64,000 nt of DNA from Belliella baltica DSM 15883 (GTDB taxonomy: Bacteria; Bacteroidota; Bacteroidia; Cytophagales; Cyclobacteriaceae). The stretch's first letter is position 1. Each line of letters begins with the position of its first letter. This document shows positions 51,311-60,671 of this stretch, piece after piece. Location: the NCBI RefSeq assembly GCF_000265405.1, contig NC_018010.1:2687501-2751500 (forward strand), written 5' to 3'. The position numbers were made by a program, and so were the translations under genes. The notes beneath the pieces are model-generated. The model saw only the letters and a program-made list of their open reading frames with translations, ran no database searches and was not told where the DNA came from.

Positions 51311-52492
51311 TTATAAAGGTTTATAATCCAAGGGAAGCAAATCACCTGTTTTTAGCCAACCCATATAGCCTTCGAACAAGAGATCGTAGGGAGGGGAGAA
51401 ACTTCCGTTTTCATAAATTTCAATTTTTCCATTGAGAAAGTGAATCAAACTTTCTTGATTTTCGGCTTTATATGGTAAGATATAATTTGCATCAGGCTTT
51501 GCTTTCGTATAGATGACCTGGAGATAATCTTCAAAGTGAAGTGTTATTTTACCTGCATCTTCTTTTGTGATATACTGGTAGAGATCTATAGGGTTTTTTT
51601 CAAGTTGATCTATAGTTTTTGGAAGCTTTTTCAATCTTGCAAATTCTTCAATAGTGTAAGGAGTTGGTCTGCCTAACCTTATGTTTTGCGCAATGCTATC
51701 TAAATGCTCCTCTGATGGTCGATTAATGTTAGGGATTTTTCTAAGTCTTCTTACTAAAAACCCCTCTTCTTCAACTTTATTGTTGTATATCGCTCTAAGC
51801 AAATGCATAGAACTTCCTTCGTAGGCCTTTTTTCTATTGGTTTCAATCTGTTTTTTCTTTCTTTTAGAAAGGCCGTCATACTCAGTAAAGTAGGAGTATC
51901 CTCCATAGAAAATCTTTTTCTCAGCCAAAGAATATTCAAACGTATGAAGCAAATACCTGATAGTATAACCTAAATTTGGGTTTTCTATGATTAAATCTTG
52001 ATTGGCTTTTGCTAAAAGTGTTCTTGGAATACTTTGATCATCTAAAATCAATATATTAGGATTGACCAATTTACTTTTCAGAGAATTGGTACTATTTCCT
52101 AGGAAAAAGCCTTTAAAAACCTCAAGGTTTCCGTACCATAACTGGTCTCTTTTCGAAACAACTTCAACTTCTGTTAGTTCTAAATCATCAGTAGCTAACT
52201 TGAATCTATAGAGTCTGTTTTGTATTTCGGACTGTTCAAGTTCAAAATTGAGTGTAGTGAACCCTAAAGATTTAATAATTAATTCATGTTTGCCTTCATT
52301 GAGTGTCAAATTGAAATGCCCCAAAGAATCGCTCAAAGTCCCAATACTTGTATTACTAAGAAATATCATTGCGTATGGGATTGGGGTATTATTATTTTCA
52401 TTTTCAACAATGCCTCTCAAGGTCACTTGTGAATAGGATTTACCAGCATTGAGTAAAATAAAAAATAGCAGCAAGGATATACGGAACTTCAT
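51311..52492 (-). CDS. secreted CarboxypepD_reg-like domain protein
   Basis: 393 residues from ATG at 52492 (MKFRISLLLFFILLNAGKSY, signal peptide). Residues about 25-105 are a carboxypeptidase regulatory-like beta-sandwich (VTLRGIVENENNNTPIPYAM, GTLSDSLGHFNLTLNEGKHE). The rest is a helical and beta domain common in Bacteroidota surface proteins, with YHIRYLLHTFEY-like and KKRKKQIETNRKKAYEGSS stretches. Its role at the outer membrane is not known. It ends just upstream of the truncated sirtuin gene. Confidence 0.8.
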   Translation of the reverse strand: MKFRISLLLFFILLNAGKSYSQVTLRGIVENENNNTPIPYAMIFLSNTSIGTLSDSLGHFNLTLNEGKHELIIKSLGFTTLNFELEQSEIQNRLYRFKLATDDLELTEVEVVSKRDQLWYGNLEVFKGFFLGNSTNSLKSKLVNPNILILDDQSIPRTLLAKANQDLIIENPNLGYTIRYLLHTFEYSLAEKKIFYGGYSYFTEYDGLSKRKKKQIETNRKKAYEGSSMHLLRAIYNNKVEEEGFLVRRLRKIPNINRPSEEHLDSIAQNIRLGRPTPYTIEEFARLKKLPKTIDQLEKNPIDLYQYITKEDAGKITLHFEDYLQVIYTKAKPDANYILPYKAENQESLIHFLNGKIEIYENGSFSPPYDLLFEGYMGWLKTGDLLPLDYKPL

Positions 52493-52577
52493 GTTACAAT
52501 TTAGTAGCATAATCTTAGAGAATAAAGAGTGCCAATTGAGATATTTATAAGATCAATTTCAGAATTAAAAGTTAGAA

Positions 52578-52604
52578 CAAAAAAAGCAGGACTTTCGACC
52601 TGCT
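52578..52604 (-). terminator. intrinsic terminator of topA
   Basis: On the minus strand AGCAGG and CCTGCT pair around an 8-base loop and are followed by seven T. It lies seven bases beyond the topA stop. Confidence 0.85.
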
Positions 52605-52610
52605 CTTTCA

Positions 52611-54929
52611 TTACTTTTTCTTGGTGAATCTTCCCTTTTTCTTTTCAGGTTGATTTTCTATAATTTCGATTGTTTCTGCATAGCTCAATTCAGCTGCATC
52701 TTTGTCTTTAGGGATTTTGAAATTGTTTTTACCAAATTTAATGTAGGGTCCCCATCTGCCATTGAGGATTTGAATTTCTTCATTTTCCTCAAACGTTTTG
52801 ATATGCTTTTCTGCATCAGCTTTCCTTTTGGCTTTAATGAGTTCAATGGCTTCTTCTTCATTGATGCTCAGAGGGTCATGTTCTTTTCCTAAAGAGACAA
52901 ATTTACTATCGTGTCTCAAATATGGTCCAAACCTTCCAATAGCAGCGACAATTTTTTTGTCTTCAAAATTTCCAACATCTCTTGGTAGTTTGAACAATTC
53001 CAAAGCATCTTCAAGTGAAATATTTTCAATGAATTGACCTTTTTTAAGACTTGCAAATTGTTTTTCCTCGTCTTCTTGGTCTCCGATTTGAACCAAGGGG
53101 CCAAATTTCCCTAATCTGGCAATAATTTTTTTCCCTGATTTAGGATCTATTCCTATTTCCCTCGAAGTATTGATATCTTCTCTTGCTACATTGGAAGTCT
53201 CCTCAACTCTAGTGTGAAATGCTCCATAGAAATTTTGGATCATGTCCTCCCAGTTTTGAGTTCCATGTGCTATTTCATCAAATTCTTTTTCTACTCTAGC
53301 AGTAAATGTAAAATCAATAACATTGGGGAAATGTTCTACCAAAAAGTCATTTACCACCATCGCTATATTAGTAGGGAATAATTTGTTTTTATCCGCTCCT
53401 GCAATTTCAGTTTTTGATTCCTTTTTGAACTCGCCCTTAGCAATCTTCATTTCTACATACTTTCTTTCATTTCCATCACGTGATTCTTTGATCACATAAT
53501 TTCTTTTTTGAATTGTAGAAATGGTAGGTGCATAAGTAGAGGGTCTTCCTATACCCATCTCTTCCAATTTTTTCACCAAAGAAGCTTCAGTATATCTCGG
53601 AGCAGGTCTTGAGAAGGTTTCTCTACCTTTCATTTCAGTCAACTTCAGAGTCTGACCAACAGTCAATGGAGGAAGTAAACCTTTTTCTGTACTTTCTTCA
53701 TCCTCTTCTTCATCATCGGTACTTTCTAAATAGACCTTTAAAAAGCCTTCAAACTTGATGACTTCGCCACTTGCAGAAAGTGTCTGTGGTAAGGTAGAAA
53801 TGGCAATGCTAACATTTGTTTTTTCAAGTTCAGCATCTGCCATTTGCGAAGCGATCGCTCTTTTCCAAATCAATTCATATAGGCGCTGCTCGTTTCTATC
53901 ACCAGATGTGTCATGTTTGGAGAAGTCCGTTGGTCGAATAGCTTCGTGAGCTTCTTGAGCCCCTTCTGATTTGGTTGTATATTTTCTTGATTTATGAAAC
54001 TCAGGTCCGTAAGCAGAGGTAATTTCATTTTTTGCAGCCGCCATTGCATCATCTGAAAGGTTGGTGCTGTCCGTTCTCATGTAGGTAATCTTACCAGCTT
54101 CATACAGCTTTTGAGCCACCGACATGGTCTGTGCTACTGAAAAGCTAAGTTTTCTACTTGCTTCTTGCTGTAAGGTTGATGTTGTAAATGGTGCAGAAGG
54201 GGTTTTTTTGCCTGGCTTTTTCTCCAAACTTTTGATGCTGAAATCAGCACCCAAACACTTTTTCAAAAAATCTTCCGCTTCTTCTTGAGTTTCGAATTTC
54301 TTTGGTAATTCTGCTGAAAGTGTTTTCCCTTCAACATCAAAAAGTGCTGTGATTCTGTAAGAAGACTTTGAATTGAATTTTTCGACCTCTCTTTCACGCT
54401 CCACGATGAGTCTTACAGCTACAGATTGAACTCTGCCAGCTGAAAGTCCTGCTTTGATTTTTTTCCAAAGAATCGGAGAAAGCTCAAAACCAACTAATCG
54501 ATCTAAAATCCTCCTAGCTTGCTGTGCATTGACTAAATCATAATCAATTGTCCTTGGGTTTTCGATTGCCTTGGTGATTGCATTTTTGGTGATTTCTCTA
54601 AAGACGATTCTTTTGCTGTTTTCATCCTTTAGTTTCAAAACCTCTTTTAAATGCCAGCTTATAGCTTCTCCTTCGCGGTCATCATCACTAGCTAGGTAAA
54701 CCATTTCAGCATCTTTGACAAGATTTTTGAGTTGTTTTATAACTTCTTTTTTGTCTGCAGTGACTTCGTAAGTAGGTTTGAATTTATTTTGAATGTCTAT
54801 GGCTTTGTCTCCTTTTGGTAAATCTCTGACATGACCATAACTAGAAGCGACTTTAAAATCCTTCCCTAAATATCCTTCTATGGTCTTTGCTTTGGCAGGG
54901 GACTCGACTATGACTAAATTTTTTGACAT
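52611..54929 (-). CDS. topA: DNA topoisomerase I
   Basis: 772 residues. The Toprim domain starts the protein (VESPAKAKTIEGYL; DDDREGEAISWH at about 82-93), the active tyrosine is Y283 in ITYMRTDSTN, and type IA motifs such as GLSAGRVQSVAVRL are present. The C-terminus lacks Cys4 zinc fingers and has instead three TopoC repeats (GKFGPLVQIGD, GRFGPYLRHDSKF, GRWGPYIKFGKNNF), as in other Bacteroidota. It ends with a lysine-rich tail. Essential enzyme relaxing negative supercoils. Confidence 0.97.
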   Translation of the reverse strand: MSKNLVIVESPAKAKTIEGYLGKDFKVASSYGHVRDLPKGDKAIDIQNKFKPTYEVTADKKEVIKQLKNLVKDAEMVYLASDDDREGEAISWHLKEVLKLKDENSKRIVFREITKNAITKAIENPRTIDYDLVNAQQARRILDRLVGFELSPILWKKIKAGLSAGRVQSVAVRLIVEREREVEKFNSKSSYRITALFDVEGKTLSAELPKKFETQEEAEDFLKKCLGADFSIKSLEKKPGKKTPSAPFTTSTLQQEASRKLSFSVAQTMSVAQKLYEAGKITYMRTDSTNLSDDAMAAAKNEITSAYGPEFHKSRKYTTKSEGAQEAHEAIRPTDFSKHDTSGDRNEQRLYELIWKRAIASQMADAELEKTNVSIAISTLPQTLSASGEVIKFEGFLKVYLESTDDEEEDEESTEKGLLPPLTVGQTLKLTEMKGRETFSRPAPRYTEASLVKKLEEMGIGRPSTYAPTISTIQKRNYVIKESRDGNERKYVEMKIAKGEFKKESKTEIAGADKNKLFPTNIAMVVNDFLVEHFPNVIDFTFTARVEKEFDEIAHGTQNWEDMIQNFYGAFHTRVEETSNVAREDINTSREIGIDPKSGKKIIARLGKFGPLVQIGDQEDEEKQFASLKKGQFIENISLEDALELFKLPRDVGNFEDKKIVAAIGRFGPYLRHDSKFVSLGKEHDPLSINEEEAIELIKAKRKADAEKHIKTFEENEEIQILNGRWGPYIKFGKNNFKIPKDKDAAELSYAETIEIIENQPEKKKGRFTKKK

Positions 54930-55053
54930 ATTTTTCTAAAATTAAAACAATGCATTTATTAAAATACACATTTAAAATCTAAAAATAGATGCGATTACCT
55001 TGTATTCCAAATTATCAAAGGTACTATCTTCGATTTGGCATGATTATTTCAAT

Positions 55054-55061
55054 TAGTTTTG
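55054..55061 (+). promoter_or_regulatory. candidate -7 box of sixA
   Basis: TAGTTTTG matches TAnnTTTG and lies 22 bases upstream of the sixA start codon. A TTGG occurs 16 bases upstream, slightly closer than usual. Confidence 0.4.
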
Positions 55062-55083
55062 AAGTGAAAATTAAATTGCAGGA

Positions 55084-55566
55084 ATGAATAGTAATAAAAT
55101 ATTAGTGATTTTAAGACACGGTGAGGCAGATTTTAATGTTGGTCGTGGGACAGATTATGATCGAGAGCTAAGTAATATTGGGAAGTCTCAATTGACAAGG
55201 TTAAAGTCACTTTTTGAAAAAACCGGAATCTTTGTAAATAGAGTAATTTCAAGTTCTGCCAAACGAACAAGGCAGACGACAGAAATTATTTGTAGCAATT
55301 TTGAATCTTCAATTATTGAATATAAGAATGACTTTTATGATGCTGAATTTCCGTCAATTCAAAAAGTCCTAGAAAGTGTAGATAAGGATGATCAATGTGT
55401 AATGGTAGTTGGTCATAATCCAGGAGTAAGTGCATTGGTGTCTTATATTGCAGATCAAGGATACTTATCAATTCAACCTGGGATGATGGTTATCATTGAG
55501 TTAACTATCGATGATTGGAAACATTTAGGAAGTGGCACGGGAATAGTCAGAGAAGTTTTACAATAA
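55084..55566 (+). CDS. sixA: SixA-type phosphohistidine phosphatase
   Basis: 160 residues of the histidine phosphatase superfamily: catalytic RHGE at 11-14, then DRELSNIGKSQLTRLKSLF, the second arginine in SSAKRTRQTTE and the second histidine in VVGHNPGVSALV. SixA removes phosphate from histidine of phosphotransfer domains. The length and lack of extra domains fit. Transcribed divergently from topA. Confidence 0.88.
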   Translation: MNSNKILVILRHGEADFNVGRGTDYDRELSNIGKSQLTRLKSLFEKTGIFVNRVISSSAKRTRQTTEIICSNFESSIIEYKNDFYDAEFPSIQKVLESVDKDDQCVMVVGHNPGVSALVSYIADQGYLSIQPGMMVIIELTIDDWKHLGSGTGIVREVLQ

Positions 55567-55695
55567 GCTGTTGAATATTCGCTTCTTCAAGGAATTAATA
55601 TTTTATCAACTTGTTTAAACTTACAGTTGAATTTTGTTTTTTTACAGAATAAACAGATTGAATCAAATCATTTTGAAATTTTAAAATTAAAAATA

Positions 55696-56793
55696 ATGTC
55701 TTTGAAACATCAAATAATAGATAGTTTTGACCCTAATGGGGTAAGTACTTATAATAGTCTTTTTGGTCTCCCATTTGATGAAATTACAGCAGAATTGATC
55801 ATCATTCCAGTTCCCTGGGAAGTGACTGTTTCATATTCACCTGGCACAGCCGATGGCCCTGAGGCTATTTTGAATGCTTCGATGCAAGTGGATTTATTTC
55901 AAGATGACATTAAAGATGCTTGGAAAATGGGGATTCATATGCTTACGATTCCTGAAGAAATTGCAAATAAGAGTTCTAACTTTAGAATATTAGCGAAAAA
56001 TTATATTGACTGGTTAGAAAAAGGAGCTCCTGAAGTTGAATTAGAAAGATTTGCTGCAGTACCAGATTTGATCAACAAGGCAAGTGCTGAGATGAACGAT
56101 TGGGTCTATGAGCAAGCTAAAAAGTATAGAAGTCAAGGAAAGATGGTTGCGCTCTTAGGAGGAGACCACAGCACACCATTAGGCTTGATTAAGGCATTAG
56201 CTGATGATCACGATAATTTTGGAATACTTCAGATTGACGCTCATGCAGATCTAAGGGTAGCATATGAAAATTTTGAATACTCTCATGCATCTATAGCTTA
56301 TAATGCTTTGAAGTTTCCACAAATCAGTAAATTGGTACAAGTAGGTATTAGAGATTATTGTGAAGCGGAGGCGATAATGGCTAAAGAGAACAATAGAATC
56401 ACTACATTTTATGATAAAGAAATAAAGAAAGAATCCTATGAAGGAAAAGCTTGGAAAATCATTTGTGATGAAATTGTAGAGCAATTACCACAAGAAGTTT
56501 ATGTTACTATTGATATTGATGGATTTGACCCTAAGCTTTGCCCTAATACTGGAACACCCGTAGCTGGTGGTTTTGAATTGGATCAAATTATGTATTTGGT
56601 GCGAGAAGTAGTGAAGTCAGGGAGAAGGTTAATTGGATTTGACTTGGTAGAAGTAGCTCCAGGTCCAGAAGGTGACGAGTGGGATGGAAATGTAGGTGCT
56701 CGAATTCTTTACAGAATGGCAAATCTTTATGGAGCTTCTCAAGGAAGATTGAATTTGAAATATTTGAATTTAATTGGTACTCTTCATCTGTAA
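55696..56793 (+). CDS. agmatinase/arginase-family ureohydrolase
   Basis: 365 residues from the ATG at 55696. The frame is open upstream from a TTG at 55627, but those residues are not family-like. Manganese-binding motifs are GGDHSTP, DAHADLR and DIDGFDP, with EVAPGPEG near the end. The enzyme would hydrolyse a guanidino compound such as agmatine to urea. The last dozen residues (NLKYLNLIGTLHL) are encoded by sequence that on the other strand belongs to the cupin gene, so the natural C-terminus may have been replaced at a junction near 56,770-56,795. Confidence 0.88.
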   Translation: MSLKHQIIDSFDPNGVSTYNSLFGLPFDEITAELIIIPVPWEVTVSYSPGTADGPEAILNASMQVDLFQDDIKDAWKMGIHMLTIPEEIANKSSNFRILAKNYIDWLEKGAPEVELERFAAVPDLINKASAEMNDWVYEQAKKYRSQGKMVALLGGDHSTPLGLIKALADDHDNFGILQIDAHADLRVAYENFEYSHASIAYNALKFPQISKLVQVGIRDYCEAEAIMAKENNRITTFYDKEIKKESYEGKAWKIICDEIVEQLPQEVYVTIDIDGFDPKLCPNTGTPVAGGFELDQIMYLVREVVKSGRRLIGFDLVEVAPGPEGDEWDGNVGARILYRMANLYGASQGRLNLKYLNLIGTLHL

Positions 56794-57186
56794 CAGGCTC
56801 CAACCAAAAAGCTCCACCAATATTGATATTGGTTCCTATTGCTATATGTGTCATTGCATCTGTATCTGTTGCTCCGTGCCAATGTTCGATGTTGTGAGGA
56901 CATTTTATAACATCGCCTTTTTCAATGGTTTCAATTGGCTTTCCCCTTTCTTGATACAAACCTTTCCCATCTGTTACCAAAAGTATTTGTCCTCCCAAAT
57001 GATAATGCCAATTTGTCCTTGCTCCAGGTTCAAACGTAACGGAACCAATGTTTACATTGTGAGTGGTATCGGGCTCAACCAAATAATTTAACCAAACTGT
57101 TCCTGTAAAATTTGTGCTTGTTACTTTTTTACCTTTAGAAAACGCAGGTTCATTTTGGGACTTTAGCTCAGTAGATTTTTGATTTT
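56588..57186 (-). pseudogene. 3' part of a cupin lipoprotein gene split by IS66 copy 2
   Basis: The frame encodes VTSTNFTGTVWLNYLVEPDT, the cupin motif 1 NWHYHLGGQILLVTDGKG and motif 2 ENIEHWHGATDTDAM-like (IKCPHNIEHWHGA), ending in GAFWLEPVTDEEY, where such small cupins usually finish. The frame nevertheless continues about 70 codons as antisense of the agmatinase gene to a stop at 56588. Removing IS66 copy 2 and one 8-bp duplication joins it in frame with 58771-58839. Confidence 0.85.
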
Positions 57187-58770
57187 GTAACTACTCAGGT
57201 TGTAAATTAGCTATATGATTTAGATTTTCTAAGATATTTCCCGAACGTTTGATCAGGGTATCCACGACGGATCTTATAACACAGAAGTTTTCAGCTCCAT
57301 TGTTGGATTTGAACTGTCCTGATATTTTTTGTTTCACCTTGATGTTGCGTATGGCTCTTTCAGAGGCATTGTTATCCGGTGGTACTTTTTGGTGATAGAG
57401 AAAAGTAAAAAGTGACTTTCTGTATTTCAGGAGTCTTTTTTGTAGGGATACTGCTTCTTTATGTTTTGACTCTACAGGTTGGGCGAGTAGGTTATCCATC
57501 TTCTCTTCAATGGAAGCAATACTCCTGCTATTCTCTGTATCCGGTAGTTTTTTGAGTTTTCTCTTTAGTGAGATAGCTTCCCTGAACAGGGCCCTAAGGC
57601 TGTCAGCCCATTTAGATTTATAGCGTTCAACAATGTAGTTGAGCTCCCTAAGCAGATGTGCACAACAAAGCTGGTGCAGATTTTCCGAATAGTTGAAGTA
57701 CGCCCTCCATGCATCGTGGCACAATACTGCCTTTCCGAACCCATCGGGAAAATGTGTATTCATCGCCTTAAGTCCACGTGATTCAGATATAGCTAACAGG
57801 GTGAGTTCCTCGGTCTGATAAGTCCAGACCCACTGTTTGTTTCCATCCACTTTAGCCCCAGTCTCGTCAGCTCCTATCACAGGACTTTTAGAGACTGCCG
57901 TCTTTATCTTTTGCATATATTGGTGCAGACTTGCGGGCAAACCTACCGATAATGTTATCGATACTCCCCTCGCTGAGATTAATACCGAAGCAGTCCCTGA
58001 GAAGTTCTTTCATCCTTCTATAGGGAACATACTGTCTGGCATGCAGATAACCGACAATGGTTTCAACACCGCTCCCGTACTGTATGGGGGCATTGATATT
58101 GTCAGGGAATGACCCACTGATCTTTTCTCCACAGGAACAGTTTTTGGAAAAGATTCTATGCTCGGTACATACCACTTTAATCACAGGAAGATCCAGGACC
58201 TGTCTTTTGGAGGACAGTTCTGCTGGAACCGCCGACAGATCACCACCACAGCAGGTACAGAATAAAGGGATGTGGTTTTCTATTATGTCCGGGGAGGATG
58301 TCATTTCAAGGGTATGGCCTTTGTGTCCAGGCTGACCGCCGGTTTTGCGCCCTGTATCCTGACGGAGACTCTGATTTTTTTTGGGGCGGTTCTCGTCTTT
58401 TGAAGGGGGAACCGAGCTGTTGCGGCTGTTTTTTGGATTACGGTAACGGGCAAGCTCATTTTCCAAATCGGATACCCTAGATTTTAAAGACTTGACCTCC
58501 TCCATAAGCTGGAGGTTCATCTTGATCAGTTCCTGAATAAGCGTATCTCTGTGGTCCAATATCCTATAGAAATGTTTCCTGAATATCAGCACATAATCCC
58601 ATGAATACCAATAATCCACGCTGTTTTTCCCCACAAAAAAATGTGGATAAACCAACTTTAAAGCTGATTTTCGTACATTCACATACAAATACGCATCAAT
58701 ACACCACAGAGGGCAACAAGACTCCAAATACTTGAATATTGGTCAGTAAATAATGTACCTGAGTAGTTAC
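57187..58770 (-). mobile_element. IS66-family insertion sequence, copy 2
   Basis: A 1584-bp element nearly identical to 21219-22801, with the same GTAACTACTCAGG ends. It is flanked by a perfect 8-bp direct repeat, TTGATTTT (57179-57186 and 58771-58778). It interrupts the cupin lipoprotein gene. One extra T around 57,910 distinguishes it from copy 1, together with a handful of substitutions. Confidence 0.95.
57191..58520 (-). pseudogene. IS66 transposase TnpC, frameshifted
   Basis: Same protein as in copy 1, but a T run is one base longer at about 57,907-57,912 (CTTTTG against CTTTG). This breaks the frame within YAKIKTAVSKSP, just before the DDE core. The pieces read as separate frames 57888-58520 (58727 if the upstream TTG is used) and 57191-57940. 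The element can probably move only with transposase supplied by copy 1. Confidence 0.9.
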
Positions 58771-58839
58771 TTGATTTTTATTACATGACAAAAATAGAAT
58801 GATCACAAGTGGGAGAAGAAATTTATCAATATTTTTCAT
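58771..58839 (-). pseudogene. 5' part of the split cupin lipoprotein gene
   Basis: ATG at 58839 starts MKNIDKFLLPLVIILFLSCN, a lipoprotein signal with its lipid cysteine at residue 19, and runs into IS66 copy 2. Joined to the 3' part it gives a cupin lipoprotein whose frame reaches 219 codons. It lies ten bases downstream of the dienelactone-hydrolase-like gene, so it was the last gene of that operon. Confidence 0.85.
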
Positions 58840-58849
58840 TGTCTTTTTT

Positions 58850-59911
58850 TTAAAGATTGGTTTGAAAATAACTAAATAATTTATTTACTGCTTGATCAAC
58901 ATACTCCGGTTCCCAATAGGTCTGTATATGGGTAGCCCCATCAATAAGAAACAATTCCTTGTTCTTTGCATTAGTAGCTTTATGGAAAGCCTCGTCTGTC
59001 ATATAATAGCTGTCAGCTTTGCTCCCGGCAATCATCAATAAGGGCTGGTTGATTAAATCCATATTTGTGCTTGCATCAAAAGTCATTAATTCCAACAGGC
59101 TACTTTTAGTGTATTTAAAAGTAGAATTTGGATGGGCATGTGTTTTACCATAATATTCAAATCCTTCACGGTATAAGTCAAACGGCAATGCTGCAATCTG
59201 CGCATCCGTAGGCTGTGCGTCTCCCAAATACAATATTTCCCCTCCTGCTGCTTCTTGCGCCCGTGCATCGGAAGCCTCTTGCAACCTTTCCTGGATAGTT
59301 GAAAATTGTGAGTTCATAAAACCGTTGCGCCTAACTAAGCCTGAATTGAACATGCTTAAAGTAGCTATGACCTTGAACCTTTTGTCTGACTGGGCTGCTT
59401 TCAATGCGTACCCCCCTCCTCCGCAGATCCCTAGCAATCCCAATCTTGAGGTATCCACCCCAGGGTATTGTGAAATAAAATCAGCCATGGCATGAATATC
59501 TTCTATTCTGTTTGAGGGTTTATCTACGTTTCTAGGTGTGCCTCCACTACCGCCCTGATAGGCTGCATCCGCCGTAATGGTTATAAATCCATTTTCAGCT
59601 AAACGCTGAGCATACAGCCCTGCAACTTGTTCCTTTACCCCTCCATTTGGATGGGCAATAACAATAGTGGGATACTTTTGAGAAGCATCAAAATTTGCTG
59701 GTATATAAACATTTGCAACAATGGCAATGTCTTTGATTTTATATGTAACAGGGTCAATATTAACTTTTCCCTTAATATTTTCTGCAATAGCCCCTTGGTA
59801 AACCAAAGAATAAGGATTTTTCTTTGGCTGCATTTGGGCAGTTTGAGCATTTGATAAATTTATGGCTAGCATCGGAATTAATAATGATGTTATTAACAAT
59901 ATCTTTTTCAT
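58850..59911 (-). CDS. secreted dienelactone-hydrolase-like alpha/beta hydrolase
   Basis: 353 residues with a signal peptide (MKKILLITSLLIPMLAINLS, cut near SNA). The nucleophile elbow reads LLGICGGGGYALK, with cysteine in place of serine as in dienelactone hydrolases; the histidine is in IDGATHIQTYWEP and an aspartate in AGSKADSYY. An early AHPNGGVKEQVAGLYAQRLA is the oxyanion region. It is in the middle of a minus-strand operon with CMD-like and aldo/keto reductase genes, pointing to breakdown or detoxification of small organic compounds. Confidence 0.85.
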   Translation of the reverse strand: MKKILLITSLLIPMLAINLSNAQTAQMQPKKNPYSLVYQGAIAENIKGKVNIDPVTYKIKDIAIVANVYIPANFDASQKYPTIVIAHPNGGVKEQVAGLYAQRLAENGFITITADAAYQGGSGGTPRNVDKPSNRIEDIHAMADFISQYPGVDTSRLGLLGICGGGGYALKAAQSDKRFKVIATLSMFNSGLVRRNGFMNSQFSTIQERLQEASDARAQEAAGGEILYLGDAQPTDAQIAALPFDLYREGFEYYGKTHAHPNSTFKYTKSSLLELMTFDASTNMDLINQPLLMIAGSKADSYYMTDEAFHKATNAKNKELFLIDGATHIQTYWEPEYVDQAVNKLFSYFQTNL

Positions 59912-59922
59912 CTCTTTATATT

Positions 59923-60660
59923 TTATTGCCTATTCAGCACTTCGTCCAAAACTGCTTTTGCTGCTTTGGTTTTCTTTCTTCCTAGAATTGGTTTGATTTC
60001 CGAAATAAATTCATTCAGCTGATCAGAAGTTAAGCCTACATTTAAACAAATGGCCAGGTGTGAACGAAGCATTGGCTCTACCCTGCCAACTGTACTTAGA
60101 ACTGAAATAGTTACCAATTGCCTCTCCGGGTAAGCCAAAACATCTCTTTCAAAAATATCTGCAAACAAATGTTTTTTCAGGAATGTGTCTATCACGGGAG
60201 CAAATGCTGAATAGCCAGTAAGTGAGTCGGGTTGTGGTATCTGGGTTAGTTCCCCTATGATTTTTTTGCCCCTTTCATATTTGTTTCCATCCTCTTGAAT
60301 CGGTGAAGCTTCCCTTCCAAGTTCATCTATAACACCCCTGATTTTTCGTTCCTCAAGAACTTCCATAAAAGTTTGTAACCCTCTTAGACTCCTCGGAAAT
60401 CCGCAATATGCATATAGATGCACCAAAACTTCTTTTGTTTCATTTACTGTCAGTCCTGATTCTAGTCCTGATTCCAAGGCTGGCTTTAAATTGATCAGAT
60501 CACCCTTGGCTGTAAGTGATGCTATGGAAATAATACTCTTTTGTTTTGGACTCAGGTTTTGGGTAGTATGCAATTTTTGCGCTTTTGCAAAATTTACGGA
60601 CAATGAAATACTCACTGTAATGAATATCAAGGTTACTGTTTTTAATTGCCTCATCATCAT
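59923..60660 (-). CDS. carboxymuconolactone-decarboxylase-family protein
   Basis: 245 residues from the first of three consecutive ATG codons at 60660, which gives a normal signal peptide (MMMRQLKTVTLIFITVSISL ... FAKA); the frame is also open from a TTG at 60675. Two CMD-like halves are visible: IISIASLTAKGDLINLKPAL with EVLVHLYAYCGFPRSLRGLQ, and VTISVLSTVGRVEPMLRSHL with LNVGLTSDQLNEFI. Family members are decarboxylases or peroxidase-like enzymes; the cysteine in AYCGFP may be the reactive one. It is placed 11 bases upstream of the hydrolase gene. Confidence 0.85.
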   Translation of the reverse strand: MMMRQLKTVTLIFITVSISLSVNFAKAQKLHTTQNLSPKQKSIISIASLTAKGDLINLKPALESGLESGLTVNETKEVLVHLYAYCGFPRSLRGLQTFMEVLEERKIRGVIDELGREASPIQEDGNKYERGKKIIGELTQIPQPDSLTGYSAFAPVIDTFLKKHLFADIFERDVLAYPERQLVTISVLSTVGRVEPMLRSHLAICLNVGLTSDQLNEFISEIKPILGRKKTKAAKAVLDEVLNRQ

Positions 60661-60671
60661 ATTGTCTATGT

